From: Bacteroidota bacterium
GTDB lineage: Bacteria > Bacteroidota > Ignavibacteria > SZUA-365
Length of the DNA stretch: 30,264 bases
Assembly (NCBI GenBank): GCA_018224345.1
Contig: JAGTUW010000301.1
Coordinates: 1-30,264, forward strand
Reading direction: 5' to 3'
Shown: in pieces, positions 8,066 through 17,336 of the stretch
Position numbering within the stretch: position 1 is the first letter of the stretch
Layout: the number at the start of each line of letters is the position of its first letter
Notes under the pieces: generated by a model
The model's input: the letters and a program-made list of their open reading frames with translations, nothing else
Databases searched by the model: none
Told to the model about the DNA's origin: nothing
Program-made: the position numbers and the translations under genes

Positions 8066-8374
8066 TTACACTTTAATTTCAACATCCACACCGGCCGGAA
8101 GCTCAAGCTTCATCAACGAATCGACGGTGCGCTGGGTGGAGTTGAAAATGTCAATGAGGCGTTTGTGCGAGCGAATTTCAAACTGCTCGCGGGATTTTTT
8201 GTCAACATGCGGCGACCGCAAGACCGTGTACACGGATCTTTTTGTGGGGAGAGGGATCGGTCCCGACACCACGGCACCGGTGGTCTTGACGGTCTTGATT
8301 ATCTTCTCCGCCGATTTGTCGATCAGGTTATGATCGTAGGACTTCAATTTGATGCGTATCTTTTGCTGCGCCAC
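8066..8374 (-). CDS. rpsJ: 30S ribosomal protein S10 / NusE
   Basis: S10 is part of the 30S head and, as NusE, binds NusG and NusB to couple transcription with translation. The 102-residue protein starts (M)AQQKIRIKLKSYDHNLID and holds the core GPIPLPTKRSVYTVLRSPHV and KSREQFEIRSHKRLIDI. The start chosen is GTG at 8372-8374, which gives the normal family length. A longer in-frame GTG at 8423-8425 would add 17 non-conserved residues encoded inside a strong hairpin, so it is rejected. It is the first gene of the S10 set, 73 nt downstream of tuf. Confidence 0.96.
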   Translation of the reverse strand: MAQQKIRIKLKSYDHNLIDKSAEKIIKTVKTTGAVVSGPIPLPTKRSVYTVLRSPHVDKKSREQFEIRSHKRLIDIFNSTQRTVDSLMKLELPAGVDVEIKV

Positions 8375-8401
8375 GGTAAACTCGCTCGTCTTTGTTATGA
8401 G

Positions 8402-8436
8402 AAGAACAGAGGGTGGTGTTTCCACCCACTGTTCTT
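8402..8436 (-). promoter_or_regulatory. 15-bp stem-loop between tuf and rpsJ
   Basis: In the transcript direction the arms AAGAACAGTGGGTGG and CCACCCTCTGTTCTT pair perfectly except for one central T-T mismatch, around a five-nt AAACA loop. It starts 11 nt after the tuf stop and ends 27 nt before the rpsJ GTG. The sequence after it (CTCATAACAAAG) has no U-run, so it is not a standard intrinsic terminator. It could be a partial terminator, an RNA processing site or a ribosomal-protein target that sets S10 operon output relative to str. The structure is seen directly; the role is inferred. Confidence 0.6.
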
Positions 8437-8447
8437 ATCAACATATC

Positions 8448-9659
8448 TTATTCTATAATTTTCGCCACGACACCCGCACCGACGGTACGGCCGCCTTCAC
8501 GAATGGCAAAACGCTGTCCTTCTTCCATGGCGATTTCGCTGATCATAGAAATAATCATTCCATCGACGTTGTCTCCGGGCATGACCATTTCCGTTCCCTC
8601 CGGAAGTTCAACGATACCGGTTACGTCCGTCGTCGTAAAATAGAACTGCGGGCGGTAATTGTTGAAGAACGGAGTGTGACGACCACCTTCCTCTTTCTTC
8701 AGAACATAGACCTGTGCGGAGAATTTTTTGTGCGGAGTGATACTACCGGTTTTGGCGAGTACCATACCGCGCTCGAGTTCTTCCTTGTCAACACCACGGA
8801 GGAGCAGCCCGACATTGTCGCCTGCCATACCCTGGTCGAGCTCCTTGCGGAACATCTCGACACCGGTGACGACAGTTTTCTTTCTGGCTCCGAGTCCGAT
8901 GATTTCGACTTCCTCACCAACCTTGACGATGCCGCGATCGATACGACCGGTGCCCACCGTACCACGACCGGTGATGGAAAATACATCCTCGACCGACATC
9001 AGGAAGGGTTTGTCGACCTGACGCTCGGGGATGGGAATGTATGTGTCACAGGCTTCCATCAATTCCGTAATACAATTGAGGCGCTCGTCATCGACGGGTG
9101 CGTCTGCATTCGTACCTGCTTCGAGAGCATGCAATGCACTGCCGCGGATAATGGGGATATCGTCGCCGGGGAATTCGTAGGAACTGAGCAATTCCCGGAG
9201 CTCAAGTTCTACAAGCTCAAGGAGTTCGTCGTCATCGACCATGTCGACTTTGTTGAGAAACACGACAATACGCGGCACGTTCACCTGGCGCGCAAGAAGA
9301 ATGTGTTCACGAGTCTGAGGCATAGGGCCGTCGGAAGCAGCGACGACGAGAATCGCACCGTCCATCTGAGCGGCACCGGTGATCATATTCTTGACATAGT
9401 CAGCGTGACCCGGGCAGTCGACGTGTGCGTAATGCCGATTAGCTGTTTGATACTCGACGTGTGCCGTCGCGATAGTGATACCACGCTCACGCTCTTCCGG
9501 CGCGTTATCGATGGAGTCAAAGGTGCGGACGGCAGAAAGACCCTGCTTGGCCAATGCCATTGTAATGGCAGCCGTCAGTGTGGTTTTCCCGTGGTCAACG
9601 TGACCGATGGTTCCGATGTTGACGTGAGGCTTAGAGCGATCGAATTTTTCCTTGGCCAT
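8448..9659 (-). CDS. tuf: Translation elongation factor Tu
   Basis: EF-Tu delivers aminoacyl-tRNA to the ribosome as a GTP complex. The 403-residue protein begins MAKEKFDRSKPHVNIGTIGH and shows all GTPase motifs: G1 GHVDHGKT (19-26), switch I RGITI (59-63), G3 DCPGH (81-85) and G4 NKVD (136-139). Domains 2 and 3 follow, ending EGGRTVGAGVVAKIIE. ATG start with AGGAG ten nt upstream. It lies 50 nt after fusA, the usual str arrangement. It is the only tuf in the window; the tRNA cluster at 24772-25186 lacks the second copy common elsewhere. Confidence 0.99.
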   Translation of the reverse strand: MAKEKFDRSKPHVNIGTIGHVDHGKTTLTAAITMALAKQGLSAVRTFDSIDNAPEERERGITIATAHVEYQTANRHYAHVDCPGHADYVKNMITGAAQMDGAILVVAASDGPMPQTREHILLARQVNVPRIVVFLNKVDMVDDDELLELVELELRELLSSYEFPGDDIPIIRGSALHALEAGTNADAPVDDERLNCITELMEACDTYIPIPERQVDKPFLMSVEDVFSITGRGTVGTGRIDRGIVKVGEEVEIIGLGARKKTVVTGVEMFRKELDQGMAGDNVGLLLRGVDKEELERGMVLAKTGSITPHKKFSAQVYVLKKEEGGRHTPFFNNYRPQFYFTTTDVTGIVELPEGTEMVMPGDNVDGMIISMISEIAMEEGQRFAIREGGRTVGAGVVAKIIE

Positions 9660-9709
9660 GGTGCTAGTGCTCCTGTGACTGTATTGAGTGAACGTTGAAA
9701 ATCAAATGA

Positions 9710-11806
9710 TTATTTTTCCGACTTTTTGCCTTGATACTTCTCAACGATCTTTTCGCTGATACTGCTCGGCACTTCATCATAATGATCGAAATGCATGGTA
9801 TAGATAGCACGCCCCTGGGAGAGCGACCGCAACGCTGTCGCATAGCCAAACATGTCCGAGAGCGGAACCATGGCACGAACCACCTGCGCATCGCTGCGGG
9901 TTCCCATGCCCTCGATGCGACCGCGTCGCGAATTCAGATCGCCGACGACACTGCCCATATATTCTTCCGGTGTAATCACTTCGACAAGAAATACCGGTTC
10001 GAGCAGGACTGGTTTCCCCTTGCGTGCGGCTTCCTTGAAGGCCATGGAACCGGCGATCTTGAATGCCATTTCGGAGGAATCGACATCGTGATAAGACCCA
10101 TCATAGAGACGAACCTTGATATCTTCGATAGGATAGCCAGCGAGAAACCCATTGCGCATGGCCGACTTGATCCCGTCGGCGACAGCTGGAATGTATTCCT
10201 TCGGAATTGAACCACCGACGATATCGTCGACAAACTCGAAACCCCCGCCTTTTTCATTCGGCATGACCTCAATGACAACATGGCCATACTGCCCGCGGCC
10301 ACCGCTTTGTCTTACAAACTTCGTATCGGCCACCGCTGCATTGCGAATCGTTTCCTTGTAGGCGACCTGCGGTTTTCCGACATTCGCCTCGACACCAAAC
10401 TCGCGTTTCATGCGATCGATCAGAATTTCGAGATGCAGTTCGCCCATCCCGCTGATAATCGTCTGTCCGGAATCCTCATCGGTATGAACGCGGAAGGTCG
10501 GGTCTTCCTCTGCCAGCTTCTGAATGGCCGCACTGAGGTTCTCCTGATCCGCTTTGGATTTCGGCTCAATCGCAACATCGATGACGGGCTCGGGAAATTC
10601 CATTTTCTCCAGCACGACCGGATCGGATTCATCACAAAGCGTATCGCCTGTCCGCGTATGCTTGAGCCCGATGGCGGCACAAATATCACCCGTGTATGCG
10701 GTTTCCACATCTTCCCGATGATTGGCATGCATACGCAGGATACGCCCGAGTCGCTCCTTCTTCCCGCTGATCGCATTGAACACGTAAGAACCCGCCTTGA
10801 TGTTCCCCGAGTAGACGCGAAAGAAAATGAGTCTCCCAACATACGGATCCGTCGCGACCTTGAACGCCAATGCAGAAAATTTTTCTTCGTCTGTGGGCTG
10901 GCGCTCCACATGGTCGGAAAGGTTGATATGATGTCCGACCGTGGCCCCGACATCCGAAGGAGAAGGAAGAAAATCGACAACAGCGTCAAGCATACGCTGG
11001 ACGCCCTTGTTTTTGAAAGAGGAGCCACAGAGCACCGGTACGATAACCATATCCACCGTTGCGCGGCGCAGTACGCGAGAGATTTCCTCGGGGCTGATTT
11101 CCTCGCCGTCAAGATATTTCACCAGCAGGGTGTCATCGACATCGGCGACGGCATCAAGCATTTTCGTACGATGCTCATGCGCCAATTCCTTGAGATCGTC
11201 CGGAATATCGATTTCGTCCCAGGTTCCACCGAAGGTTTCGTCGTGATAGATACGCGCAGTATTGGTAATCAAATCGATAATACCGACGAAGGTTTCACCC
11301 TGTCCGATGGGCAGAACGACGGGGATGGCATTGGCCCCCAATCGTGTGCGCATCATTTCAACGGCATGGTAGAAGTCCGCTCCTACACGATCCATTTTGT
11401 TGACGAAAGCCAGGCGCGGGACACGGTACTTATCAGCCTGGCGCCAGACGGTTTCGGATTGCGGTTCGACACCGCCAACGGCGCAGAACAAAGCGACCGC
11501 ACCGTCGAGGACACGCAGGGAGCGCTCGACTTCGACTGTAAAATCGACATGTCCCGGTGTGTCGATAATATTGATACGATGATTTCGCCAGAAGCATGTC
11601 GTTGCAGCACTGGTGATGGTAATTCCCCGTTCCTTTTCCTGCTCCATCCAATCCATAGTCGCAGCGCCGTCGTGGACTTCGCCCATACGGTGAAGGATTC
11701 CGGTATAAAACAGAATCCGCTCCGTCGTCGTAGTTTTCCCGGCATCGATATGCGCCATGATACCGATGTTTCTGGTGCGTTCCAATGGATATTCCCGCTT
11801 CGCCAT
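9710..11806 (-). CDS. fusA: Translation elongation factor G
   Basis: EF-G drives GTP-dependent ribosomal translocation and, with RRF, recycling. The 698-residue product begins MAKREYPLERTRNIGIMAHI. GTPase motifs are AHIDAGKT (18-25), RGITI (60-64), DTPGH (82-86) and NKMD (136-139). Later domains include GMGELHLEILIDRMKREF and the domain IV/V stretch GRIEGMGTRSDAQ. The ATG at 11804-11806 matches the conserved N-terminus; a longer frame to 11929 only reaches back into rpsG. It ends KYQGKKSEK and is followed by tuf. Forty nt separate it from rpsG. Confidence 0.98.
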   Translation of the reverse strand: MAKREYPLERTRNIGIMAHIDAGKTTTTERILFYTGILHRMGEVHDGAATMDWMEQEKERGITITSAATTCFWRNHRINIIDTPGHVDFTVEVERSLRVLDGAVALFCAVGGVEPQSETVWRQADKYRVPRLAFVNKMDRVGADFYHAVEMMRTRLGANAIPVVLPIGQGETFVGIIDLITNTARIYHDETFGGTWDEIDIPDDLKELAHEHRTKMLDAVADVDDTLLVKYLDGEEISPEEISRVLRRATVDMVIVPVLCGSSFKNKGVQRMLDAVVDFLPSPSDVGATVGHHINLSDHVERQPTDEEKFSALAFKVATDPYVGRLIFFRVYSGNIKAGSYVFNAISGKKERLGRILRMHANHREDVETAYTGDICAAIGLKHTRTGDTLCDESDPVVLEKMEFPEPVIDVAIEPKSKADQENLSAAIQKLAEEDPTFRVHTDEDSGQTIISGMGELHLEILIDRMKREFGVEANVGKPQVAYKETIRNAAVADTKFVRQSGGRGQYGHVVIEVMPNEKGGGFEFVDDIVGGSIPKEYIPAVADGIKSAMRNGFLAGYPIEDIKVRLYDGSYHDVDSSEMAFKIAGSMAFKEAARKGKPVLLEPVFLVEVITPEEYMGSVVGDLNSRRGRIEGMGTRSDAQVVRAMVPLSDMFGYATALRSLSQGRAIYTMHFDHYDEVPSSISEKIVEKYQGKKSEK

Positions 11807-11846
11807 GGGGTGTTTCTTTCCCTGTCCTTTCGTTCTTAGAGTACCG

Positions 11847-12314
11847 TTACCATTTGAAATGTGCGAAGGCCTTGTTGGATTCGGCCATACGATGCACTTC
11901 GTCTTTCTTTTTGACTGCGCCACCCTCATTATTGGAGGCGGCGATCAGCTCTGCGGCGAGACGCCGCATCATCGATTTGTCACCACGTCCTCGGGCGGCA
12001 TTGAGCAGCCAGCGTACGGAGAGCGCAGTGCGACGGTCGGGACGCACTTCCATGGGAACCTGATATGTCGCACCACCGACACGGCGGGCTCGTACTTCGA
12101 TGATTGGCTGCGCGTTGAACAGCGCCTTGCGAAACACCTCGTAGCCGTCCTGACCGGTACGTTGTTCGATTTCCTCCAATGCACCATACAGAATACGACG
12201 GGCGGTGGTCTTTTTTCCACCCCACATGATGGAGTTGACAAAGCGCGAGACCAGTACGTCGTTGTACTTCGGGTCCGTGCTCAGTTGTCTGCGATCTGCG
12301 CGTCTCTTTCTCAT
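11847..12314 (-). CDS. rpsG: 30S ribosomal protein S7
   Basis: S7 nucleates assembly of the 30S head and contacts E-site tRNA. In E. coli it represses the str operon at the rpsL-rpsG junction; the 35-nt junction here is shorter and no homologous site was recognised. The 155-residue product begins MRKRRADRRQLSTDPKYND and includes VSRFVNSIMWGGKKTTARRI, PIIEVRARRVGGATYQVP and RWLLNAARGRGDKSM. ATG start. Length and order between rpsL and fusA are canonical. Confidence 0.98.
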   Translation of the reverse strand: MRKRRADRRQLSTDPKYNDVLVSRFVNSIMWGGKKTTARRILYGALEEIEQRTGQDGYEVFRKALFNAQPIIEVRARRVGGATYQVPMEVRPDRRTALSVRWLLNAARGRGDKSMMRRLAAELIAASNNEGGAVKKKDEVHRMAESNKAFAHFKW

Positions 12315-12349
12315 AACTCTGTGACTTTACTACTCGTGATTGCCAATTG

Positions 12350-12721
12350 TTATTTGGGCCGTTTGGCACCGTACTTCGAACGCCCCTGCCGGCGTGACTC
12401 CACGCCCTGCGTATCCAACGTGCCGCGAATGACATGATAACGCACGCCCGGCAAATCCTTGACACGCCCACCCCGAATCATGACGATCGAGTGCTCCTGA
12501 AGATTGTGCCCTTCACCCGGAATGTAAGCTGTCACTTCCTGACCGTTCGAAAGACGGATACGCGCAACTTTGCGCAATGCCGAATTCGGTTTCTTGGGAG
12601 TCGTCGTATACACGCGTGTGCATACACCGCGCTTCTGCGGACAGGCTTCCAATGCGGGCGCCTTCTTCTTGGCCTTGATGACCTTTCTACCTTTACGAAC
12701 AAGCTGGCTAATCGTCGGCAC
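12350..12721 (-). CDS. rpsL: 30S ribosomal protein S12
   Basis: S12 sits at the decoding centre and controls accuracy. The 123-residue protein begins (M)PTISQLVRKGRKV and has TTTPKKPNSALRK; the lysine positions tied to streptomycin response (43/44 here, counting Met) are unaltered. The loop GGRVKDLPGVRYH includes Asp89, the residue beta-methylthiolated in other bacteria. The start is GTG with AAAGGA upstream and gives the exact family length; an upstream start to 12754 adds unrelated residues. It is the first gene after the str promoter. Confidence 0.98.
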   Translation of the reverse strand: MPTISQLVRKGRKVIKAKKKAPALEACPQKRGVCTRVYTTTPKKPNSALRKVARIRLSNGQEVTAYIPGEGHNLQEHSIVMIRGGRVKDLPGVRYHVIRGTLDTQGVESRRQGRSKYGAKRPK

Positions 12722-12791
12722 GAGTGTATTCCTTTGAAGTGAGATGCGTAACAATCTTGGGTGAGATCAGAAGAGCTCACAAGAGCTTATA

Positions 12792-12820
12792 AATTTAGCG
12801 AAAGATAGGCACATTGTCAA
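12792..12820 (-). promoter_or_regulatory. Promoter of the str (rpsL) operon
   Basis: Transcribed toward rpsL: a perfect -35 TTGACA (12815-12820), a 17-nt spacer and a -10 TAAATT (12792-12797). The -10 continues TA, making TAAATTTA, one base off the Bacteroidota -7 element TAnnTTTG. A start site near 12785 would leave a leader of about 60 nt before the rpsL GTG. It lies in the 184-nt gap after rpoC, where the str operon starts in many bacteria. This is pattern matching only, not measured transcription. Confidence 0.7.
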
Positions 12821-12846
12821 GCGTTTTGCCCGGACTTTGAATGTTT

Positions 12847-12881
12847 TTCTTCCTCCGCCGCCGATTGCGGCGGAGGGAGAA
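12847..12881 (-). terminator. GC-rich hairpin after rpoC (possible terminator)
   Basis: Arms CCTCCGCCGC and GCGGCGGAGG form a perfect 10-bp stem around AATCG, extended by four more pairs (TTCT/AGAA) beyond a C-A mismatch. It begins 25 nt after the rpoC stop and lies upstream of the str promoter, where a terminator would be expected. Downstream the RNA is A-rich (AAAAACA), with no U-run, so termination would be non-canonical. It may instead protect the rpoC mRNA 3' end. The structure is certain, the function uncertain. Confidence 0.5.
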
Positions 12882-12905
12882 CTGGATTCGAGATACAAAG
12901 GCCTT

Positions 12906-15900
12906 TTATTGTGCCTGCAGTGACGGTGCGTATTCCTCCTCAGCGGGTTCTTCCGTCTCGTCCTGCGTCGATGTAACAATAATATTGCGGAACTTCTTGA
13001 GCCCGGTACCGGCCGGGATCAGATGCCCGATAATGACATTTTCCTTGAGGCCGACCAGATCATCGACCTTGCCGGCAATCGCCGCCTCGGTCAACACCTT
13101 TGTCGTCTCCTGGAACGAGGCAGCGGAAATGAAGCTCTCCGTCGTCAGCGAGGCCTGCGTGATGCCGAGAAGAATCGGCTCGTAATTCGCAGGCTCTGCA
13201 TCATTGAATTCCGGAGATTCCTTCTCTTTCTTCTTTAATTCAAATGCCGCCTCACGCACTTTCTTGCGGGAGACAATCTGACCCTTCTTGAATTTAGAGT
13301 CTTTTTTGTCTGTAATGATGACTTTATCATTGAGTTCACTGTTCTCCTCGACTACGCGCCCACGTTCGACGACATCACCTTCCAGGAACTGTGTGTCACC
13401 CGGTGAGATGATGCGCACCTTCTGCAGCATCTGACGAACGATCACCTCGATATGCTTGTCGTTGATTCGGACGCCCTGCATGCGGTAGACCTCCTGGATT
13501 TCGTTGACCAGGTATTCCTGCACGGCACCGGCGCCTTTGATACGGAGGATGTCATGCGGATTGATCGAACCGTCAGTCAGGCGTTCACCCGCTTTCACGA
13601 TATCGAACTCCTGTACAAGCACATGTCGACCGATGGGTGCCAGGTAGGTACGGACATCACTCCCGTCGTGACTGGTGACGATAATTTCACGGGAACCGCG
13701 CTTCTGCGCGCCGAAGGTGACTGTGCCGTCGATCTCACTGACGATAGAGGGGTTCTGCGAGCTGCGGGATTCGAACAGTTCGGTCACACGCGGCAAACCA
13801 CCGGTAATGTCACGTGTCTTTCCTATTTCACGGGGAATTTTCACCAGGACCACACCGGCGACCACACGCTGACCGTTGTCGACGGTGAGGTTCGCCCGTA
13901 CGGGAGTGTTGTATTCCGCCAACACTTCGCCCTCGTCATCGACAATCTGAATACGCGGATTGAGCGTCTTGTCCTTTGAATCCGTCACCACTTTCTGGAT
14001 GTGACCGGTCTGTTCGTCGGGTTCCTCGCGGAAGGTACGACCTTCGAAGAGATCGGCGTATTGCACCCTGCCTTTGAATGCAGCGATAATGGTGGCATTG
14101 TACGGATCCCATTCATACAGAACCTCACCACGTGCGACGTGCTGCTCTTCTTCGACAAGCAAAATGGCCCCGTAGGGAATATCGTATTTCGAAAGCACAC
14201 GATTGTCGTCGTCAAGAATGTTGATGAGCCCGTTTCTGTTGATTACTATCGTACGATCCTCGATGTCATCATGATAGACGACGTAGCGGAGGCCCTCGAA
14301 TTGTACGCGTCCGTCAAAACGTGTAGAGATCTGGGACTGTGCGGCAATGCGGCTCGCTGTACCGCCGACGTGGAACGTGCGCAATGTAAGCTGGGTTCCG
14401 GGTTCGCCGATGGACTGTGCAGCGATGATACCGACTGCTTCTCCGACATCGACCAGACGTCCAGTCGTCATATTCCGTCCGTAACAGCGGGCGCATGTTC
14501 CGTGACGCGCCTCACAGGTCAACACCGACCGAATCACTACCGACTCGATCGAAGTCTCAGCCACAGCTATCGCTTTCGCTTCGTCGATCATTTCTCCGGC
14601 GCGAATGAGCATCGTATCGTTGAGGGGATCCTTCACATCATAGAGCGAGACACGGCCAAGAATACGCTCGGACAGCGGCTCCTTGATGTCCTCTCCCTCC
14701 TTGAGCGCCTCGACTTCGACACCGCGAATGGTGTTGCAGTCGAATTCTGTAATCGCGACATCCTGTGCGACATCGACCAGACGCCTTGTCAGGTAACCGG
14801 CATCCGCTGTTTTCAAGGCCGTATCGGCCAATCCCTTGCGGGCACCGTGAGTGGAGATAAAGTATTCCAGTACAGAAAGCCCGTCACGGAAATTCGCTAC
14901 AATCGGGTTTTCGATGATTTCGCCCGTCTGTCCGGTAAGACTTTTCTGAGGCTTGGCCATCAGGCCGCGCATTCCGGCAAGCTGCCGCACCTGCTCTTTC
15001 GAACCACGTGCACCGGAATCCATCATCATGTACAGGGAATTGAAACCGTTCTGGCTTCGCTGCAGCGTATCGAACAGTTTATCGGCGACGCGATTGGTCG
15101 TGCGCGTCCAGATGTCAATCACCTTGTTGTACCGCTCACCGTTCGTGATGAAGCCCATCTGGTACTGTTTCATGATATTTTCCACATCACGTTGCGCCTT
15201 GTCGATGATCTCGGTCTTCTCATCGGGGATTTCCACGTCGGCAACGCTGATAGACAACCCGCCTTTGGTGGCATAGCCGAAACCGAGATCTTTGAGATTA
15301 TCGAGAAAACGCGTTGTGACAAGATTCCCGCCTGCATGGAAAATGCTACCGATAAGCTGCACCAGCCGGCGTTTGGTGAGAATCTCGTTAATGAAGCCGA
15401 TATCCTCGGGTACGATGCGGCTGAAGAGAACGCGCCCAAGCGTCGTGTCGACGATCTCGTTCCGCGGACCTCCTTCCACTCGTCGATCCCCGGTCAGCGG
15501 GACACGCACCTTCACACGTGCATGCAAACCGACCCGACCCTGATCATACGCGATCATCGCATCATCCATGGATGCGAACAGCATACCCTCGCCCTTGTCT
15601 CCCGGCAGTGCTTTCGTGATGTAATAACAGCCGAGCACCATTTCCTGTGACGGGATTGTGATCGGACTTCCATTCTGCGGCGAAAGGATGTTGTGGGCGG
15701 AAAGCAGAAGAATGGATGCTTCGAGCTGCGCATCGAAGGAAAGCGGTACGTGCACCGCCATCTGGTCACCGTCAAAGTCTGCGTTGAATGCGGTACAGAC
15801 AAGCGGGTGAAGACGAATGGCTTTTCCCTCGACGAGAAGCGGCTGAAACGCCTGGATACCAAGGCGGTGCAGCGTCGGTGCTCTGTTGAGCAGTACTGGA

Positions 15901-17270
15901 TGTCCGTCGATGATTTTTTCGAGAATATCCCAGACTTCAGGCCCTTTCTTATCGACGACTTTCTTTGCGCTCTTTACCGTTTTGACGATACCGCGCTCAA
16001 TCAGTTTGCGGATGACGAAGGGCTTGAAAAGCTCGACAGCCATGTCTTTCGGCAGACCGCATTGATGGAGCTTCATTTCAGGACCGACCACGATGACGGA
16101 GCGACCCGAATAATCGACGCGCTTACCGAGCAGGTTCTGACGGAAACGCCCCTGCTTCCCCTTGAGCATGTCTGAAAGAGACTTGAGTGCGCGGTTGTTG
16201 TCGCTGCGGACGGAGTTGACACGGCGGCTGTTGTCGAACAGTGAGTCGACCGCTTCCTGCAACATGCGCTTCTCGTTGCGCAAAATGACTTCCGGCGCCT
16301 TGATGTCGATCAGACGCTTGAGACGGTTGTTGCGGATGATGACCCGCCGGTAGAGATCGTTGAGATCCGATGTAGCAAAACGGCCACCCTCGAGTGGGAC
16401 CAGCGGTCGCAATTCGGGAGGAATGACAGGGATGACGTCAAGGACCATCCATTCGGGCTGATTGGTGTAGGCGCCATCCTTCTGGCCGAGAAACGCCGTG
16501 ACCACGCGCAAACGTTTGATGGCCTCAAGACGCTTCTGCTGGGAATTCTCGAAACGGATCTGATAGCGAAGACGTGTACCAAGTTTTTCGATATTGACGA
16601 CACGGAGCAAGCCTTTGATAGCATCGCCACCGATCAATGCCACGAATTTGTTGGGATCATCGTCATCGAGTTCCTGATTGCCTTCCGGCAGGCCCATCAG
16701 AACATCAACGAATTCCTCTTCCGTCAGCAGTGTGATGTCGTTACGGAAATAGGCCTTGTCGACCTTGTCGCCACTTTCGACCTCGGGAAATTCATCGTCG
16801 AGAGCACCGAACGGCCGCGGAAAGCTGGTCGGCCCCGGATTGATCACGACATAGTTCTCGTAATAAATGATGCGTTCGAGTTCCTTCGACGAGATACCGA
16901 GGATATTGGCAATTTTGCTCGGCAGTGAGCGGAAATACCAGATATGCACGATCGGCACGGCAAGGGAAATATGACCCATGCGTTCACGACGCACGGACTT
17001 CTGAGTCACTTCGACGCCACAGCGGTCACAGATGATGCCTTTGTAGCGGATCCGCTTGTACTTTCCGCAGTGGCATTCCCAATCGCGAACCGGTCCGAAG
17101 ATCTTTTCGCAGAAAAGACCGTCTTTTTCCGGTCGATAGGAACGGTAGTTGATCGTCTCGGGCTTGGTGACTTCGCCATAGGAACGGGAAAGAATGGTAT
17201 CGGACGAGGCAAGGCTCACCGCAATACGCTTGAAATTCTTTTTGACTTGCTCCTGCGGTTTGAATGGCAT
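12906..17270 (-). CDS. rpoC: DNA-directed RNA polymerase subunit beta'
   Basis: Beta' forms the polymerase clamp and carries the active site. The 1454-residue product has the N-terminal zinc ribbon Cys66, Cys68, Cys81, Cys84 (WECHCGKY...CDRCGVE), the catalytic NADFDGD with Asp498, Asp500 and Asp502 binding Mg, and the second zinc site Cys845, Cys919, Cys926, Cys929, whose spacing of 74, 7 and 3 equals that in E. coli. The trigger-loop region QSIGEPGTQLTLRTFHVGG is intact. ATG start with GGAG seven nt upstream. The protein ends in an acidic tail. It lies 66 nt after rpoB and is surely co-transcribed with it. Confidence 0.99.
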   Translation of the reverse strand: MPFKPQEQVKKNFKRIAVSLASSDTILSRSYGEVTKPETINYRSYRPEKDGLFCEKIFGPVRDWECHCGKYKRIRYKGIICDRCGVEVTQKSVRRERMGHISLAVPIVHIWYFRSLPSKIANILGISSKELERIIYYENYVVINPGPTSFPRPFGALDDEFPEVESGDKVDKAYFRNDITLLTEEEFVDVLMGLPEGNQELDDDDPNKFVALIGGDAIKGLLRVVNIEKLGTRLRYQIRFENSQQKRLEAIKRLRVVTAFLGQKDGAYTNQPEWMVLDVIPVIPPELRPLVPLEGGRFATSDLNDLYRRVIIRNNRLKRLIDIKAPEVILRNEKRMLQEAVDSLFDNSRRVNSVRSDNNRALKSLSDMLKGKQGRFRQNLLGKRVDYSGRSVIVVGPEMKLHQCGLPKDMAVELFKPFVIRKLIERGIVKTVKSAKKVVDKKGPEVWDILEKIIDGHPVLLNRAPTLHRLGIQAFQPLLVEGKAIRLHPLVCTAFNADFDGDQMAVHVPLSFDAQLEASILLLSAHNILSPQNGSPITIPSQEMVLGCYYITKALPGDKGEGMLFASMDDAMIAYDQGRVGLHARVKVRVPLTGDRRVEGGPRNEIVDTTLGRVLFSRIVPEDIGFINEILTKRRLVQLIGSIFHAGGNLVTTRFLDNLKDLGFGYATKGGLSISVADVEIPDEKTEIIDKAQRDVENIMKQYQMGFITNGERYNKVIDIWTRTTNRVADKLFDTLQRSQNGFNSLYMMMDSGARGSKEQVRQLAGMRGLMAKPQKSLTGQTGEIIENPIVANFRDGLSVLEYFISTHGARKGLADTALKTADAGYLTRRLVDVAQDVAITEFDCNTIRGVEVEALKEGEDIKEPLSERILGRVSLYDVKDPLNDTMLIRAGEMIDEAKAIAVAETSIESVVIRSVLTCEARHGTCARCYGRNMTTGRLVDVGEAVGIIAAQSIGEPGTQLTLRTFHVGGTASRIAAQSQISTRFDGRVQFEGLRYVVYHDDIEDRTIVINRNGLINILDDDNRVLSKYDIPYGAILLVEEEQHVARGEVLYEWDPYNATIIAAFKGRVQYADLFEGRTFREEPDEQTGHIQKVVTDSKDKTLNPRIQIVDDEGEVLAEYNTPVRANLTVDNGQRVVAGVVLVKIPREIGKTRDITGGLPRVTELFESRSSQNPSIVSEIDGTVTFGAQKRGSREIIVTSHDGSDVRTYLAPIGRHVLVQEFDIVKAGERLTDGSINPHDILRIKGAGAVQEYLVNEIQEVYRMQGVRINDKHIEVIVRQMLQKVRIISPGDTQFLEGDVVERGRVVEENSELNDKVIITDKKDSKFKKGQIVSRKKVREAAFELKKKEKESPEFNDAEPANYEPILLGITQASLTTESFISAASFQETTKVLTEAAIAGKVDDLVGLKENVIIGHLIPAGTGLKKFRNIIVTSTQDETEEPAEEEYAPSLQAQ

Positions 17271-17336
17271 TATGTATCTCCAATCAATTTCGTATCGTAC
17301 TCATGAAATGACTGTTCCGTCGCGTGGGGGCGAAGG

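Noticed and set aside
8375..8425. Longer rpsJ start adding 17 residues
   Set aside because: The added residues are encoded in the hairpin, are not conserved in S10, and the GTG at 8374 gives the exact family length.
8349..9698. Long plus-strand open frame of 449 codons opposite tuf
   Set aside because: It is an antisense shadow of a highly conserved gene with biased codon use; its translation lacks any recognisable domain and no promoter or ribosome site supports it.
10280..11839. Plus-strand open frame of 519 codons opposite fusA
   Set aside because: Same explanation: shadow of EF-G with no independent evidence of coding.
14001..15650. Plus-strand open frame of 549 codons opposite rpoC
   Set aside because: It mirrors the rpoC reading frame, and the conserved protein on the minus strand explains the lack of stops.
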